Source of the DNA: Halicephalobus mephisto
Lineage: Eukaryota; Nematoda; Chromadorea; Rhabditida; Panagrolaimidae
Assembly: GCA_009193035.1 (NCBI GenBank)
Contig: SWDT01000102.1
Coordinates: 124,001-188,000 of the forward strand
Length of the DNA: 64,000 nt
Direction of reading: 5' to 3'
Of this stretch, positions 28,953 to 41,345 are shown in pieces. Numbering within the stretch: position 1 is the first letter of the stretch; each line of letters starts with the position of its first letter. The position numbers and the translations under genes were made by a program. Under the pieces are notes generated by a model. That model saw only the letters and a list, made by a program, of their open reading frames with translations. It was not told the origin of the DNA and made no database searches.

Positions 28953-29739
28953 AATATGGATAAGTACAATTTACAAAAGTGCATCAGAATAAAAACAAGA
29001 AATTAATTTGTTTTTATGTTTGATGAAAATTCTTAGAAATCTAGATTTCAGATAATGGATTTAGTTTTTCATTAGATCATGAAAGATTTCAAAAATCTCT
29101 AAGAAATTCTAAAAGACTTTGGATTTTCTTAGATTTCAGAAGACTTAAGAAGATTCAATAGTAATTTTTAGAATTTTAGAATCTTACATAAGATCATAAA
29201 AGATTTCACAAATCCCTATCAGATTTTAATTTTCCAAAAACTTCTACGATTTCAGAAGACTTGAGAAGATTCAATAGTGATTTCCAGGATTTTAGAATCT
29301 TACATTAGATCATAAAAGATTTCACAAATCCCTATCAGATTCTAATTTTCCATGCAATTTCAGAAGACCTGAGAGGATTCGACAGGAATTTTCTGATTCA
29401 GAATTCTTTAAAAAGATTATACAAGATTTCAAATATCTCTAGATTCTGAAATTTTCGTAGATTTCAAAAGACCTGAGAAAATTTTATAAAATTTTTCAAG
29501 GTTTCGAAATCTTTAAAAAGATTATAAAAGATTTCAAATATCCCTATTAGATTTCGAAATTTTCTAACTTTTACAATTTCAGAAGACTACAGTAATTTTC
29601 GATGAAATTTTGCAAAAATTCGAAATTTTCCATTGAATTCCGCAAAATTCCAAAAATATTTATAGAATTTTAATCTTGTATTGCAATTTTCAAAGACAAA
29701 TAAACAAAAAAAAACAATGGGCAATTTGTAAAAACAAAC
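28953..29739. other. non-coding DNA with short direct repeats
   Basis: Degenerate repeats of about 100-110 bp (AGATCATAAAAGATTTCACA, AATCCCTATCAGATT, TTCAGAAGACTTGAGAAGAT) near 29060-29580. No gene seen. Confidence 0.5.
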
Positions 29740-29850
29740 CTGATAAGAATGAACAAGTGTAGCTGGACGATGATTCGATGAAGCAGAATCGAGTGGGTTG
29801 TCGTCAGTAACAGATTCCTCACTACTTTGATCTGTACTTTTCACCCACAT
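29740..29850 (-). CDS. unc-7: possible alternative first exon of unc-7 (short form)
   Basis: ATG at 29850 opens 37 codons, acidic and Ser-rich (VKSTDQSSEESVTDD), ending ATLVHSYQ at a GTTTGT donor in phase 0. That phase fits the constitutive unc-7 exon starting at 20629 (RTPLEKARHLENLPSYQ), not the Pro-rich exon at 21643; the product would be 487 residues. Composition and codon order look coding. Assignment rests on strand, phase and position; another gene remains possible. Confidence 0.45.
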
Positions 29851-29871
29851 AACAAGATCCAATGAACCACA

Positions 29872-30700
29872 TTAAGGTAGTTTTACAAAAATATAGAAAA
29901 ATCGAAAAAATTTAAAAAATCGAAAAAATTTAAAAAATCGAAAAAATTTGAAAATTTGAAAATTTTGAAAATTTTGAAAATTGGGAAATCGAAGGACTTC
30001 CAGGAGTCTCAGACATGCCGATACGGGACTTCGGAAGTACGAAGTACCTGCCACATTTAAAATGTGAGAAAGTGTATCATCCGATGTCTCGTTTTACAGT
30101 AAAGTGCCATCGTAGAACAAATACTTTTTCGTATTCGTGGAATTCACAGGAATATGGAAGTACTTAAACAACAGGCAAAAGAGGAAAAACCAAAAGTAAA
30201 ATGAAGTTGACCAATTTGAATTCAAAATGCCCATTGTTAGAAGACTACCTGGAGGTGCTTTTCAATTGACAGAAAAATCACAAAATAAAAAGTACCGAAT
30301 TTGCATTTTGAAAAGACTAAGCTATCTGAAGTGGTTTAAAAAGTCTGATTTCTCTATATTTTTAAATTCTAAACTTTGTCATTTTTAAAATTTTCAATAA
30401 TTTCAAAGTTTTTATAAATTTAAGAATTTTTAAATATTTTTTAAATTCAAATTTTTCTAACAATTTAAAAATTTTAAATAATTTTTAAATATTTTTTTAT
30501 AAATTAATAATTCTCAATAATTTCAAAATTTTTTAAAATTCTTTTAATTCGAATTTTTCTAACAATTATTTAAAAATTATTTAAAATTTTCAATTTTTTT
30601 ATAAATTAATAATTTAATAATTTAAAAATTTAATAATTTTTTAAATTTAAAGATTTCTAAATATTTTTGAAAATTTTGAAATTGAAAGATTTTTTAAAAT
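29872..30700. other. intronic or intergenic DNA, low-complexity
   Basis: 29880-29990 is a TCGAAAAAATTTAAAAAA array. 29990-30340 is a balanced island without a convincing gene. 30360-30700 is A/T-rich. Confidence 0.45.
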
Positions 30701-30704
30701 TTTT

Positions 30705-30892
30705 CGGAAAGGTCAAAAATTTATAAAATTTTCCAGAAAGGTCAAAAATTTATAAAATTTTTCGGAAAGGTCAAAAATTTATAAAATTTTTCGAAAAGGT
30801 CAAAAATTTATAAAATTTTTCGAAAAGGTCAAAAATTTATAAAATTTTTCCAGAAAGGTCAAAAATTTATAAAATTTTTCGGAAAGGTCAAG
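30705..30892. repeat. 29-bp tandem array, about seven units
   Basis: AAAGGTCAAAAATTTATAAA followed by ATTTTTCGG/ATTTTTCGA repeats exactly every 29-31 bases. Non-coding. Confidence 0.8.
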
Positions 30893-33502
30893 CCTTCTGA
30901 AGCCCTCTGAACGGAAAAACGAGAAACCATAGCGTAAGAGGACCACATTTGGGCCGTAGAATTCCCAATTAGACCGGTAAATGGGCCCTAAGAATGGAAA
31001 ACGACCATAAACGAAATGAAAGTCTTTCTTTCACTGTAGCTTTTAAGATTCAAGAAGTACAAGCTGAGGTGAAAAATTTAGTCATGATGTCGGAGTACCA
31101 AATTGTTCAATTGGTTCCCAAAAACGGGAAAATTCGCTCTCAGGAGCATTGAACTCCATCATTGCCGCTTCCTTCCTGATTTTCCGCCTGGTTTTTACTC
31201 GTTTTTCTCAAGTATTCCAAAATTTTTCAAAAACATTCAAAATTTTCCAGAAATTTCCAAAAATATTCGAAAAAATTTCAAAAATTTTTAGAAAAATTCA
31301 AAAATATTTGAAAAAATTTAAAAAATATTTAGAAAATTTCAAAAATATTTGAAAAAATTTAAAAATATTTAGAAATTTTAAAAAATATTCAGAAATTTCC
31401 AGAAATTTTCAAAAATATTTGAAAAAATCTAAAAATTTCCAGAAAATTTCAAAAATATTCAAAAAAATTTCAAAAATTTTTAGAAAATTTACAAAAATAT
31501 TTAGAAATTTCTCAAAAAAATTTAAAAAATTAAAAAATATTCAAAATTTTTCAAAAATATTCACAAAATTTTTAAATTTAATATGTTTCTTAAATAATAA
31601 AAGTAGTTTATTGAAGATGAGAAGATTTAAAACATCAAACTATTTTAGTATTTTATTTTTCAAGAAATATGCTAATCGGCATCAAGGAAGCATCGAAGAA
31701 AAGCGACAAGGGACTTCAAAATTCGGCAATATTTTACTATAAATGTTTTCAAATAAAGCAATATTATTTTTCAAAGCTATATTGTAAGAAATTAAAAAAC
31801 GGGTTGTTAGGATACGGTCTCAAGGTGGATTTTGAGGATTTTCTAGGACAATTCAGAATTTTAGTATTTGGAAATTTTTGGAATTAAAAAATTTTGAAAT
31901 TAGAAAAAAATAAAAATTTTGGAATTAAAAATTTAAAAATTTTTTGAATTAAGAAAAATAAAAATCTTTGAATTAAGAAAAATAAAAAACTTTAAAATTT
32001 TAAAAAGATTTCAGTTTTTAGAATATTTTAGAAAAATCCTAAATTTTCTACAAGATTCTAGAAAATTCTGAAAATTTTCCAAACTTTCTAAAATGTTCTA
32101 CAATATTCTTTAAAATTCTAAAAAGTTTCAAAATTTTTGGATTAAGTTCTCCAAAATTCCAAAAATCTTTCATAAAATTTTCGAAAATTTCAAAATCTAT
32201 ATTTCAGAAATTTCTAAATTATTTAAAAAACTTCTAAATTTTCTGAATTTTCTAAAATGTTCTGCAATATTTTGTGAAATCCTGAAAATTTTCAAAATTT
32301 CTTAATTTCGAAATTTTTTAAAAATTTTTAAATTAAAAAAATTTAAAATTTTGAAAGATTTTTTAAATTAAAAAAATTTAAAATTTTGTACTTGATTCTG
32401 AAAATTTTTAAAAATATCCACAGAATTCTACATATTGGAAAAAGTTCCAAAAGTAACGTTGACAGATGAGGAAAAGCCTATATTTTTGACATTTCTAAAA
32501 GCCTGATGACCAACTTCTAATCTTGTTAGAAATTTGGACTGAACATATTTGCCTCAGGGTCAATCAGCACTACGGATTTGTAGATTTCAAAAAATTTATA
32601 AAATTTTTTTTAAAATAAAAAAAATAATTTTTAAAAAAATTAAAACTTACAAAAACAGAAAAATTGAGAAAAATTTTCGAAGATTCGAGCTCCACTTAGT
32701 GGAAGCGAAGACGGTGATCTTCAAAAAGCTCAATTGTCGTCAGATATTGTCATAGATAAGATAATTTTTCATTGGATAATCCCTCGATGAATTTAATCAT
32801 TTTTTTCTGTTAAAATTTGGATTATTTTTTTTTCAGTAAGAAATCACGATACAAGAACAGCCATATGGGTGGTTTTATGTATCATTTGGGAATGTCCACA
32901 AAAGTGAAAATGTAGTAAAAAGTAAAGTCGAAATCTGATATACACCGGTCCGAGGGCAAACACGGCAGGAACCTTGGCATCGTTTGCAGGCGCAAATCCT
33001 TGAGGACATGACCGAAAAGCCCGTTTAAACTAAGCAAAATTGAAACAAATCCAAAAATGTCATTTATTTTAGTGGAAAAATAGGGGTGTCAAAGAAGAAT
33101 GACTGGCTTCGTTTTTCAAAGGTGGTCTTTGATAAAAAATTGGACTCTTCCAAAACACAGGGCTTAGATACATTCAATTTCATCCAAAAAAAATGTACGT
33201 TAGTTTTTGTACTTTTTAAAAATGTTTTTCAAAGAAAACTAGTGCTTATAATTTTGAGTGTTTAAGTGGCTGCACATCATTTTTGGACATTGCCGACGGC
33301 ACATTACTTCTTTGTGACCAGCTCCTCGAAGTGCTTTAACGTTTGTGTTTATGCAGTCATAATTTGATTAGGATTATCCAATTTTTAAAAGACAACCAAA
33401 AAAGAGGATTCAATAAGACTCGTATATGGGACTGTTTTGATTAAAAATGCATAAAAATGAGACTTAGGATGAGTAATATTTTTGAATCGTTTTTGAACTT
33501 AC
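30893..33502. other. intronic or intergenic DNA of the unc-7 5' region
   Basis: 31200-31570 is a degenerate array of TTCAAAAATATTTAGAAAAT words; 31860-32400 is similar. Islands at 30900-31180, 32500-32740, 32850-33030 and 33240-33470 show short frames on both strands without domains I recognise. Confidence 0.45.
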
Positions 33503-33895
33503 GAAATACGGCCCATGTGAAATAAATGAGAAAATTCCACGTGGAGGATACTGGGACACGATAGGGACCAAGGATGACCCGAAAAATTGGGGCAGAAGTC
33601 CGTCTGAAGTTCTTGAATTTAAATTTTTTGGTCGATTTTGATTTCGACGATTAAGTTGAGAATTTACTTCCGGAACAGCATTATTGTTCCTGTTGTGATC
33701 GATTGAAGTTGAAGATGGATTATTATTATTTGGAATTGATTTTTCTTCAATAGAAGTTTCAGCAATATGAGCTTCAGGACCACCGTTAGGGGTATTGAAC
33801 GGAATGAAACTTTTCGTTTTGGGAACTGTCTTCGAATTCTGTTCTGACGTCAGAAAGGAACTCGGCGATGAGTAGCTCGACTGGAGCGTTGACAT
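33503..33895 (-). CDS. unc-7: possible alternative first exon of unc-7 (long form)
   Basis: ATG at 33895 opens 131 codons that stop being open-like only after a clean GTAAGT donor at 33502, in phase 0, as required by the unc-7 exon at 20629. The peptide is Ser/Asn/Pro-rich and without domains: it starts MSTLQSSYSSPSSFL, has an Asn run (PNNNNPSS), NRNNN and RRNQNRPKN, and ends SFISHGPYF. Such disordered N-termini resemble the variable UNC-7 N-terminal region. Joined product 581 residues. The gene would then span 17.3 kb. If not unc-7, it is the first exon of an unrecognised minus-strand gene. Confidence 0.45.
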
Positions 33896-36171
33896 TCAGA
33901 AAAACGTGACCAGCGCATTCAGACGCAATTTTCACAATATCGAAAAAAATAATAAATTTTAGAAAAATAAATCTGATAGAAAATAAATGGTCAAAAATAA
34001 ATTGAAAAATACAAACTCCTCCTTCTTTTTAAGAATCCAAAAATGAAAGATGTTCTTCTATCGGTAAAGCCTGGAATTCCACAAAGACGTCAATGTTCGA
34101 AAACGACAAAGGCGATAATCCACGTCACTTGGGAGTGATTTTCTCGTTGGATTTTTAAAAACTCATAAATCCCGCCACAGTAAGATTCAAAATGTGTTCG
34201 CTAAAACTTTGTCAGAGCTTTTTGTTCCGAATGAAGATAAAATGAAGGATGTATTTGGGACTCTTGTAAAGACAAAAAGCCAAGATCCAAAACGAAAAAT
34301 GGCGTTCCGGTACTTCTCCGGGGACCTCCTGGGAACACTGCGCATTTCGAAAATCCCAAAAAAGATGACAAACATGTTTAATTTTAGTTTATTTTACTTT
34401 TTTAAAAATTTCAAAATTTATTAAAATAATTATTTAATTTTTTATTAATTTTCTCAGAAAATCGTAAAATTAAAACATTTTTTATGCAAATTAACCAGTT
34501 GAGTGGATTTCTGAAATAAAAACGAAAAAAAAAATTGTTTTTTTAACGGAAAATTGAGGATTGAAAACTTCTCGGACAATGGTCTCGATGAAAACGGCAG
34601 GTCGATGCTAACCGAATCTTCAACTGACCCGACATGAAATAGGACATTAACTTGAAAAATGGCAAAAAATAAATCATGTTGTTGTAAAATTCGAAATTTA
34701 ATTTTTTTTAAATTTTTCTAAAGTAAATTTTTAAAAATATACTATCATAAAGTTTTGAATTTAATTTTTTCAAAAAAAATTTGTTAAATATATTATTAAA
34801 AAATTCAAAATTTTAATTTTTTCAAAAAAATTTTTTAAATAATTTTTTTAAATACTATTAAAAAATCCAAAATTTTATTTTTTAAAATAAGTTTTTTTAA
34901 ATATTATTATAAAATTCGAAATTTTATTTTTTGAAGAAAATTTTTAAAATAAATTTTTTTAAAATATAAAATCCGAAATTTTATTTTTTAAAATAAGTTT
35001 TTTTAAATAAATTTTTTTAAAATATAAAATTTGAGGTCTCAGATGGTGATTTCGAAATTAAGTTATTATAAAAATTAAAAATAATTATGAAATCCTTTCA
35101 ACACAAATTTTCTGAGATTATAAAAAATTTTTAGAATTCTGGAAAATTTTAAAAAAGTATAATTTTATTAAATCCGAAATCAGGGATTTTTAAAAAGGAT
35201 CTGGAGACAAATTTTTGGAATTTAAAAAATCCTAAAATTTTAGATAATTCCGAAAATTCCCATGAAATTTAAATATATAAAAATAAACATTTTTAAATTT
35301 CGAATATCCTACAGCTTTTAGTTTTGGCCTAAATTTTTTCTTTTATTTTTTCCGTCAAAAACGTTTCGAAAACAGAAAAGTCAGACTGAAATCCAACTTT
35401 TTTTTATCTTTTTTTTCATTTTTTTCTTTTTTTCTAAATTTTGAATAAAGTTGCAACCAGGTGTCGCTTCGATGACTTAAAACAAGCAAATTTAGCAAGT
35501 TTGGAAATTAAATAAGATGGTACGCATTCATTTGGCAAACTCAAAAATTAAAATTTTTTTTTGAATAAGAAATTCATAAAATTTTTTTTTGAATTTTTTT
35601 TGAATAAGAAATTCATAAAAGTTAATTTTATTTAAAATTTGTCGAGGATCATTAAAGATGAATTGACGTGTAATGGATTCTTTTTTGTATATTAAATAAA
35701 ACACTAATCAGTGACTTATTATTTTTATTTTACAAAAAATTAAAAAATATAAAATGATAAAAAATAGGAAAATTCCCAAAATTTTCAATTTTAAATATTA
35801 AATATAAAATTTTCTGTTCGATTTTGGAAAATTCTAAAAGCAATATAATATTTTTAAAAATTTCGAAATTCTATAAAATTTTAAAATTTCAAAATTTTAA
35901 AATTTATACAATTTCTAAAAAGTTTCATGAAATCTAAAAATTCTAGGATCTTGGATGAGATTTTAAAAGACTTCAAAAATTTGCTCTGAATTCTAGAAAC
36001 TTCTAAGTGACTTTAGTATATATAAAAATAACCTTTCGTTAAAGACAAACCATGGTACTTTATATCCCTCAGGAAATTGTACTTTATTCATTTTAATTTT
36101 TTTCTATGATTAATAAAAAATATCCTAAGGTTATAAATGAAAAAATAAAAAACAATAAATTTATAAAATTG
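33896..36171. other. intergenic, AT-rich
   Basis: Promoter region of the 33.9-kb exon lies at its left end. 34030-34380 is a balanced island with overlapping 62-76-residue frames on both strands and no recognised domain. 34680-35040 and 35540-36050 are A/T low-complexity. Confidence 0.5.
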
Positions 36172-36535
36172 ACCAAATATGACTAAATATGACTAAAATT
36201 TACTAAAATTTACTGAAATTTACTAAATATGACAAAATCTGACAAAATATGACTAAAATTTACTAAATATGATTAAATATGACTAAAATTTACTAAAATT
36301 TACTGAAATTTACTAAATATGACAAAATCTGACAAAATATGACTAAAATTTACTAAAATTTACTAAAACTTACTGAAATTTACTAAATATGACTAAATAT
36401 GACAAAATATGACTAAAATTTACTAAAATTTACTAAAATTTACTAAAATTTACTAAAATTTACTAAAACTTACTGAAATTTACTAAATATGACTAAATAT
36501 GACAAAATATGACTAAAATTGGCTAAATATGACAA
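36172..36535. repeat. higher-order ACTAAAATTT / ACTAAATATG array
   Basis: Ten-base monomers (ACTAAAATTT, ACTAAATATG, ACAAAATATG, ACTGAAATTT) arranged in a higher-order unit that recurs about four times. The monomers remain in register over 360 bases. Confidence 0.85.
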
Positions 36536-36900
36536 GTGTCAAAAAAGGTATCACTTCATCGCTGCTTTTGGCAGCTATGTGGTTGTCACTGTTGGACTTA
36601 ATATAGGTTATTTTTTTTGTTAGAGAAATGGAAAATGCCAAATGGCATTCAACAATTTTCATTTTGTCGATAAAAAAGATACAAGTAAAATGAAGCAGAA
36701 TGGGATAACAGACAGCCGCATATCTTAACAAACAGCAGGTGACCAGGTTGTTGCAGAGGACATCCCTATGGATTCAGTCAATGACGAAACCGATACAACA
36801 ATCATTGTTTTTTTTTATCAAAAGCGGTCATCAGATTTCCAGGATGAAATCTGAACCTTGTAAAACAACTTTCGAGTTTCTTAAAAATTTTACTTTTAAA
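36536..36900. other. exon-like island, gene unresolved
   Basis: Plus-strand frames read RYHFIAAFGSYVVVTVGLNI (about 36545-36606) and GDQVVAEDIPMDSVNDETD onward to a stop near 36857; a minus-strand frame of 72 residues spans 36731-36513. None is bounded by a consistent set of splice sites and I recognise no family. Possibly a relic. Confidence 0.25.
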
Positions 36901-36980
36901 AAAACGAATATTTTTTTAATTTAGTTTAAAAAATCAGTATATTTTCTAAAAGCATTATAAATCACAATCAATAATAAAAC

Positions 36981-37292
36981 TGATAAAAAACAAGAATTAA
37001 ATGATTTTAAATAATTTTAAATAATTTTCAGTATTAAAGACATTGTGAGAGAACGAACTCCTGACACGAAAGTCCCTGAAAGACTCAGTGTCACTTCACG
37101 TTGTATTTTTTCCAAAAAAGAAGACTTTGATATTGATAAAAAACAAGAATTAAAGAATGTAAAATAATTTTGTGTGTAAAAATCGTGAGAGAACAAACTC
37201 CTGACACGAAAGTCCTTGAAAAACTCAGTGTCGCTTCGCGTTATATTTTTTCCAAAACAGAAAATTATCTGACATATAATAAATTGTCTTAG
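36981..37292 (+). pseudogene. duplicated terminal-exon-like segment
   Basis: Two direct copies, 36981-37126 and 37134-37292. Copy one has a TTTTCAG acceptor at 37025-37031 and an open frame of 44 codons (IKDIVRERTPDTKVPERLSV onward) to TAA at 37165-37167. Copy two keeps the same frame (IVREQTPDTKVLEKLSVASR) with its own stop near 37290 but lacks the acceptor. Most base changes between copies leave the frame open, which suggests coding origin. No domain recognised, and no upstream exon found. Confidence 0.35.
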
Positions 37293-37339
37293 TATTCTGT
37301 CTACTAGTTCTAGTACTGCAGTAAAAGTCAAAAAAGAAT

Positions 37340-39370
37340 AAATTTTTTAATAAAACCAAAAAATTCTTTTAAAATATGAAATCGAATCGTGTCTTAAAGC
37401 GAAAATCGCAGATTCTAATTCCGATTACGAACTTTAAGAAAATGAATTACATTTTTTTGGAGAAATTTTAGATTCATATTTCAGAACGAAAAACTCATAC
37501 TTTGAATTCGATTATTTTTAATAAAATAAAATATACCTTTTTTTTAAAAATTTTAGTTTTGTTTTACAAAGAAAATTTTCGATTTTAAATATTTATTTTT
37601 ACCGAATATTATAGATGATTTAAAAAGTTGAAAAAGTACGGTTATTTTAAACGAAAAATAATGACGAAAATGTTTCAAAAAACTTGCAAAATTTAAAAAT
37701 GTAAACAAGTATGAAAAAGACCGAGGATCTGAGAATGGACATGTACAAAATTTTTTAAATTGCTAAATAATCGCAGCTATTTCGAAAAAATTCAATAAAA
37801 AGGTTTCGGTTTTTTAAAAGATGAAAAGAAACCAACCTGGTCTCGACTATGATTGTCGAGAACACGTAACTGGGCCTTAGGTGGATTTTAGCCCTGTAAT
37901 TTTTATTTTATGTTTTTTTGGGGATTTAATAACAGCATTTCACGAATTCGCAGACGAGTAACGGCATGTAATTTCTGATCTTGGACTACGATAACAGGGC
38001 TGTCCAAAAACCGTCATCTGAAGCTCTTTAAAATAAAAAATTAAAAAATTAAAATTAACAAATTCTTAATTTTTTATTTAAAAACTGAAAAAAACCGAAT
38101 TCAGATAGTAAAATTTAATTTTTTTGAAAAATTTCGAAAAATAAAACTTAAAAAATTCTGGATTTATTTCGAAAACAAAAATTCATTAAATTCTGGATTA
38201 AATTTTTTTTAAATCAACATATTCTGAAGAGATTTCAATTTTAAAAATTCGATGGATTCTGAACTTGTTTTATTCCAGAAAATTGGCAGATTCTGAAAGG
38301 GGAAATTTTATGGATTTTAAACCAACTGTAGTCAGCATAATTTTATAGATTCTGAGTCGACTTTCGTCAGTGAAACTCTATGGATTCTGGAAAATTAAAT
38401 AACGAAAACTGAGAAAAACTGTTGCAAAATTATTTCTGTAGTTCGATAGACACTTGGGGTTAGAATAAGAAAATGCATTTTCGCCCGCAAAGTTGGTAAA
38501 CTTAATTTCAGAAAGGAGCACTTTGGAAGCCGACAGTAGTTGCTATTCTCAACGTCTTAAGTAAAATCAGTTAGTCGAAATAGGCAACCGAAGCGACACA
38601 TCCATTTCGGCTTATCGAGATGAGGTAAATTTATTTCGAAGCAGAAAAAACGCTGATGTAAAATAGCTTTTGGACAATCTTCATCTAAATTATAAAAATA
38701 GGAAATAAGAAAACGTTTCAAAATGTCAACTGCCGGAAATCCACATATCGAGATAAAATGCGCGAACACCGGGAAAAAAGTAATTTATCATTTTACCCGA
38801 GGGGTTTTTTGCTTTACCCTCTATGACATGATGGTTCCTGAAGAACGGCTCGTTCTTTTAGTCCAAATATGAATCTATCATTTAAAAACAAAATGAACAT
38901 TCGAATGGAAGGCTCATTTCAACATCAATCATGTAAAAGAAAATAATTCTTCTTTATCAATTCAAATAAGAGTAAAAATCGGAATGTAGTCCATTTCGTC
39001 AAAATATAAAAATCGGTTTTTATATTTCGTTAAAATAACTCAAGAAAACTAAATCGAATAATAATTTTATAATAAAATTTTTATTTTTCGATATTTTATT
39101 GGAAATTAAACATAATATTAAATTTTAAAATTCTGGGACATTTTTTGAAAGTAAGATTATACTTAATATCCTCAGACCCGAATTATATCTACTTTTGGAA
39201 GAGTTGATAAATTGTCGATGATGAAATAGGAAATTACTGTTAATGACGTCATACTTGGAAACCTTGGAACTTGGTTCAAACTAATTACAAAAGTTAAAAA
39301 AAGAAAAACAAAGATTTTACAATGAGATTATTCGATTTAGACTTCTCGAATCACTCTGAAAAAAGTAAAC
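37340..39370. other. intergenic; A/T arrays fade out near 38.4 kb
   Basis: No gene identified. A 7-bp hairpin (TCTCGAC, loop of 7, GTCGAGA) near 37852. A 70-residue minus frame at 38557-38769 shows no recognised domain. Confidence 0.45.
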
Positions 39371-39380
39371 TATGTTTATT

Positions 39381-39680
39381 ATGAATGGAAGAGCGTTAGC
39401 ACCTAAAAATCCGAGTTTTGACTGTCCATTTAGAAACGAAAATTGGCCTTCCTTAGAAAGAAAGACAATGGCCGGAAAGTTGACTAATTTGGTTAAAGAC
39501 CAATTTCAGGTCCATTCGGAACAGAATTGCATTTAAGCCTGTTAGTCATCCCGAGATCCGCTGGGCGTTGTCCACTTTGTCGGCTTGGCTTACGGATGCG
39601 TTGAGGAAGAATAAAGTGTGAGAAACACAAAGTCCCCATTGTCGAAACGGTCTTCCCTTTCAATTTCTCATAGACACACA
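39381..39680. other. exon-like island, gene unresolved
   Basis: Plus strand: ATG at 39381 opens 51 codons (MNGRALAPKNPSFDCPFRNE onward). A perfect TTTCAG acceptor at 39504-39509 would start an exon in another frame (KPVSHPEIRWALSTLSAWLT near 39536-39595). A 62-residue minus-strand frame (39681-39493) competes. No domain recognised. Confidence 0.25.
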
Positions 39681-39799
39681 AACATGCCTAACAAAAACTG
39701 AGCTTTTCACTTTGCCAATGTCTTGCATTCGAAAGCAGATGCACCTTTCCGATGCCCTTCGGCCATCGAATTAACCATAGTATCAAGTTTCCCAAGAAC

Positions 39800-41160
39800 T
39801 TAGTTATTTAGGGCTAAATGCTAAAATGTTCGATTGCCATCCAATATCGTCATCGTCTGTGATTGGTCAAACGTTAATCCCCTAGATGAACAAGTCTCGG
39901 GTTAATTTATTTAAAAAGTACACACCTATAAGGTTCATTCAACGATATTGTGTTTGTAGTAGTCAAGTTGGAACTGGTTACAGAGATAGAAGTTAGTAAT
40001 TTACGTGGTCATTACATATCGAGAAATTTCACTTAATGAGATCATATTTACAATCAAGATTTAGATGACAACATTCATACATCCTAAGTTTCCTAATAAG
40101 CGTGAAATTAAGACAAATGAATAAGGCATACATAGAAGAGTAACGTGTTTCCTGCAGTCCACTGTTTGTGTCTTGAAAATTCTGCATTTCTGTCAAAAAA
40201 ACTTATTCAAACTATGAAATCTATAAATAAATTCGATAAGTGGTGCCATATCCATGAAATCTAATTAGTGAATAACAACAATCCCTCATAGATTGAATTA
40301 ACTTCTCAATGAAGGACTCATAAATGTTGATCCATTTATATTTGATTAGAATAAAGTTTTTATCTAGATTTTTTATTTGTCAACCGTGAACTTTTCTTGA
40401 TGCTACTTCATATATATTAAATAAGATTCATGTTTGATATATGAATCAGCCAAGGATGTTGATCCTGTGATCACAAACACATCCTTTTATGTTTTGAAAT
40501 GTTTTTTGTCATTGTTATGTTGTAATAGCCAATTATGCGTCATATTCTGACGATCAAAGAGAACCATATGATGTTTTAAGATCGCTGAATGTTTGAAAGA
40601 ATTCATTATACTATGAATTCACGCCAATGACTCGATGTCGGAAGCAAAAAACATCTCTGAATCATGAATGTACTGCTGTTATGCTTGACTGTTGGAATTT
40701 GATATTTTAAAGCAAACTTTATAATAATAATATATCAACTTCAGTGAATTTTTTCAATCCTGAACGAATGAAAAGCAAATTCAGCATTTCAGAACACTCT
40801 CTTTCGTATATCATATAATTAAAGATGATATTTCTGTCTAATCAGACCTTATTTTTCGATTTTTAAAAGAAACAAGTGGTTTCTTGATCTCGTAATAATT
40901 ATGAAGATTGGTTTCAACCAATCTGTATTCTACTATTCGGATACTAACAAAATTGCTTTTGAGATCGAAAACATTATTCATGAGTTGAATATAAGTGCAT
41001 TTATATTCCATTTTTTCCTTATTCGGAAAAAACTACACAACTAATAAATTTTTAATTCTGATTGACGACCTTAAAAGTTCTTGAGTTTTAGATTGAAGTA
41101 AAGATTTGATAAATTCCTAAGGAATTGATTCCAAACTTTGCAAAATGATTAGTTTGAGTT
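39800..41160. other. intergenic, unique A/T-rich sequence
   Basis: Unlike the left half of the window this stretch has few homopolymer runs or arrays. No open frame of note, no RNA gene seen. Confidence 0.5.
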
Positions 41161-41164
41161 ATTT

Positions 41165-41345
41165 ATTGTTAATTTTTTCACGGTAGATATCACGAATAAT
41201 GGTACTCTGTAAATTCAGTCGTGCATTTAGGTCTGGAGAACGAGAAGGGTACTTAAGAGAGTCGATATTATTCTGACGAAACCACTTATTTACACTGATA
41301 TGGATCTTAGTGTTATTCTGCCGGAGAACAAAGTGGAACCGTTTT
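41165..41345 (-). pseudogene. Tc3-like transposase remnant
   Basis: A minus-strand frame of about 58 codons matches the catalytic-domain end of Tc1/Tc3 transposases: RQNNTKIHIS where active elements have QDN, then VNKWFRQNNIDSL, YPSRSPDLN, and TIIRDIY. The second catalytic Asp is replaced (QNN) and the residues after SPDLN no longer give the usual P-I-E-N, so the third acidic residue is missing. No flanking inverted repeats were found. It is a dead fragment. Confidence 0.65.

Noticed and set aside
31149..31742. Frames of Lys/Phe/Asn-rich peptide (67-107 residues)
   Set aside because: Direct products of a degenerate TTCAAAAATATTTAG array; no start context or splice support.
32930..33030. Minus-strand Cys-rich frame (CACKRCQGSCRVCP) resembling a zinc-binding ribbon
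   Set aside because: Three frames are open over the same 100 bases, there are no splice sites or start, and the pattern matches no domain I can name.
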